Positions 63,567-64,000 of a stretch of 64,000 nt of DNA are shown here, one piece after another. Where the stretch lies: assembly GCF_900107255.1 (NCBI RefSeq), contig NZ_FNPH01000004.1:310001-374000 (forward strand). Direction: 5' to 3'. Positions within the stretch are counted from its first letter, which is position 1, and each line of letters begins with the position of its first letter. This DNA is from Micromonospora pattaloongensis (GTDB lineage Bacteria > Actinomycetota > Actinomycetes > Mycobacteriales > Micromonosporaceae). A model generated the notes under the pieces. That model worked only from the letters and a program-made list of their open reading frames with translations, was not told the DNA's origin and did not search any database. Both the position numbers and the translations under genes were made by a program.

Positions 63567-64000
63567 TCAGAGATCGGTGGTGAAGCGGTAGCCGATGCCC
63601 GGTTCGGTGATGAGGTAGCGGGGCCGGGCGGGGTCGGGTTCGAGTTTGCGGCGCAGGTTCGCCAGGTGCACGCGTAGGTAGTTAGTCTCGGTGTCGTAGC
63701 CGGGGCCCCATACCTGATGCAGAAGCTGTTTCTGGGTGATCAGCCGGCCGGGTTCGCGGACCAGGATTTCCAGCAGGTGCCATTCGGTCGGGGTCAGCCG
63801 GACGTCGCCGGCCGCGGTGCTGACGCGTTTGGCGGACAGGTCGACGGTGAACGCGCTGGTCTGCACGATCGGCACAGCCTCGGCATCCGATGCGGCGCGG
63901 CGTAACGCGGCTCGCATCCGGGCCAGAAGTTCGGGCATGCCGAAGGGTTTGGTGACGTAGTCGTCGGCGCCGGCGTCGAGGGCGTTGACCTTGGCGGCTT
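63567..64000 (-). CDS. kdpE: OmpR-family response regulator, KdpE-like (partial)
   Basis: The 3' part of a response regulator; the gene runs out of the window at 64000. Seen are the end of the receiver (ALDAGADDYVTKPFGMPELL, with the conserved Lys in TKPFG) and the winged-helix domain LTPTEWHLLEILVREPGRLI, NYLRVHLANLRRKLEPDP, ending GIGYRFTTDL. These match KdpE, which with KdpD controls the Kdp potassium ATPase. The kdp genes would lie outside to the right. Symbol is by similarity of sequence only. Confidence 0.85.
   Translation of the reverse strand, partial: AAKVNALDAGADDYVTKPFGMPELLARMRAALRRAASDAEAVPIVQTSAFTVDLSAKRVSTAAGDVRLTPTEWHLLEILVREPGRLITQKQLLHQVWGPGYDTETNYLRVHLANLRRKLEPDPARPRYLITEPGIGYRFTTDL

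Overview
The window is a high-GC actinobacterial chromosome segment, most like Micromonospora or another Micromonosporaceae. The evidence is third-position GC above 90 %, frequent GTG starts, many probable leaderless promoters (TANNNT about 7 nt before the start codon), an IdeR/DmdR-type iron box, an HspR HAIR element, and a block syntenic with Mycobacterium tuberculosis Rv1822-Rv1832. No prophage or transposase was seen. Almost all sequence is coding; the only large gap is 58.07-59.04 kb.

Layout. 0-4.8 kb: DJ-1/PfpI protein, then an iron-box-controlled FecCD-type ferric-siderophore ABC importer. 4.9-6.3 kb: convergent cytochrome P450 plus 3Fe-4S ferredoxin. 6.6-8.6 kb: SBP56/methanethiol oxidase coupled to a His-rich membrane protein. 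8.8-14.1 kb: an acyltransferase, an alpha/beta hydrolase, an erythromycin-esterase-family protein and small unknowns. 14.4-20.9 kb: the conserved block PgsA-like enzyme, DUF881, small basic protein, DUF881, gcvH, garA, ftsR-type MerR, bifunctional nuclease and a second MerR. 21.0-27.6 kb: an accessory insert (SanA-like protein, aldo/keto reductase, secreted CE15 glucuronoyl esterase with CBM2, a HEAT protein with a MerR-HEAT regulator, an AraC-GyrI regulator) that separates the block from gcvP, which has its own glycine riboswitch (27.7-30.7 kb).

30.9-36.2 kb: a DUF5999 protein, peptide deformylase, and an overlapping three-gene operon of two NIS siderophore synthetases and a fold-III PLP decarboxylase, divergent from an alpha/beta hydrolase. 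37.3-45.4 kb: TSUP and TerC transporters, GntR regulator, thymidine kinase, UMF1-type MFS, glycerophosphodiesterase, a repeat-containing small ORF coupled to a LuxR-HTH protein, and a PlsC acyltransferase. 45.5-48.0 kb: cydAB behind a strong palindrome. 48-55 kb: SDR, a putative toxin-antitoxin pair with a leaderless, palindrome-covered promoter, a membrane GGDEF protein, secreted GH20 hexosaminidase and an App1-family phosphatase. 54.7-58.1 kb: AraC, VOC and UvrA-like genes. 59-62.9 kb: two tyrosine recombinases, a GNAT enzyme and a WYL regulator. 63-64 kb: an hsp20 gene interrupted by an in-frame TAG, and the 3' part of a kdpE-like response regulator.

Functional links. The importer and the NIS operon together suggest synthesis and uptake of a carboxylate-type siderophore, although only the importer has a recognisable iron box. 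gcvH, GarA and gcvP connect one-carbon/glycine metabolism with FHA-based control of 2-oxoglutarate flux. CE15-CBM2 and GH20 are secreted polysaccharide-degrading enzymes that share a GGAA(A/G)GTTT(C/A)C element upstream. The least explained systems are the MerR-HEAT pair with a non-canonical start, the 30-bp-repeat leader ORF with its HTH partner, the RHH-type toxin-antitoxin candidate, the interrupted hsp20, and the shared CCTAGG element.
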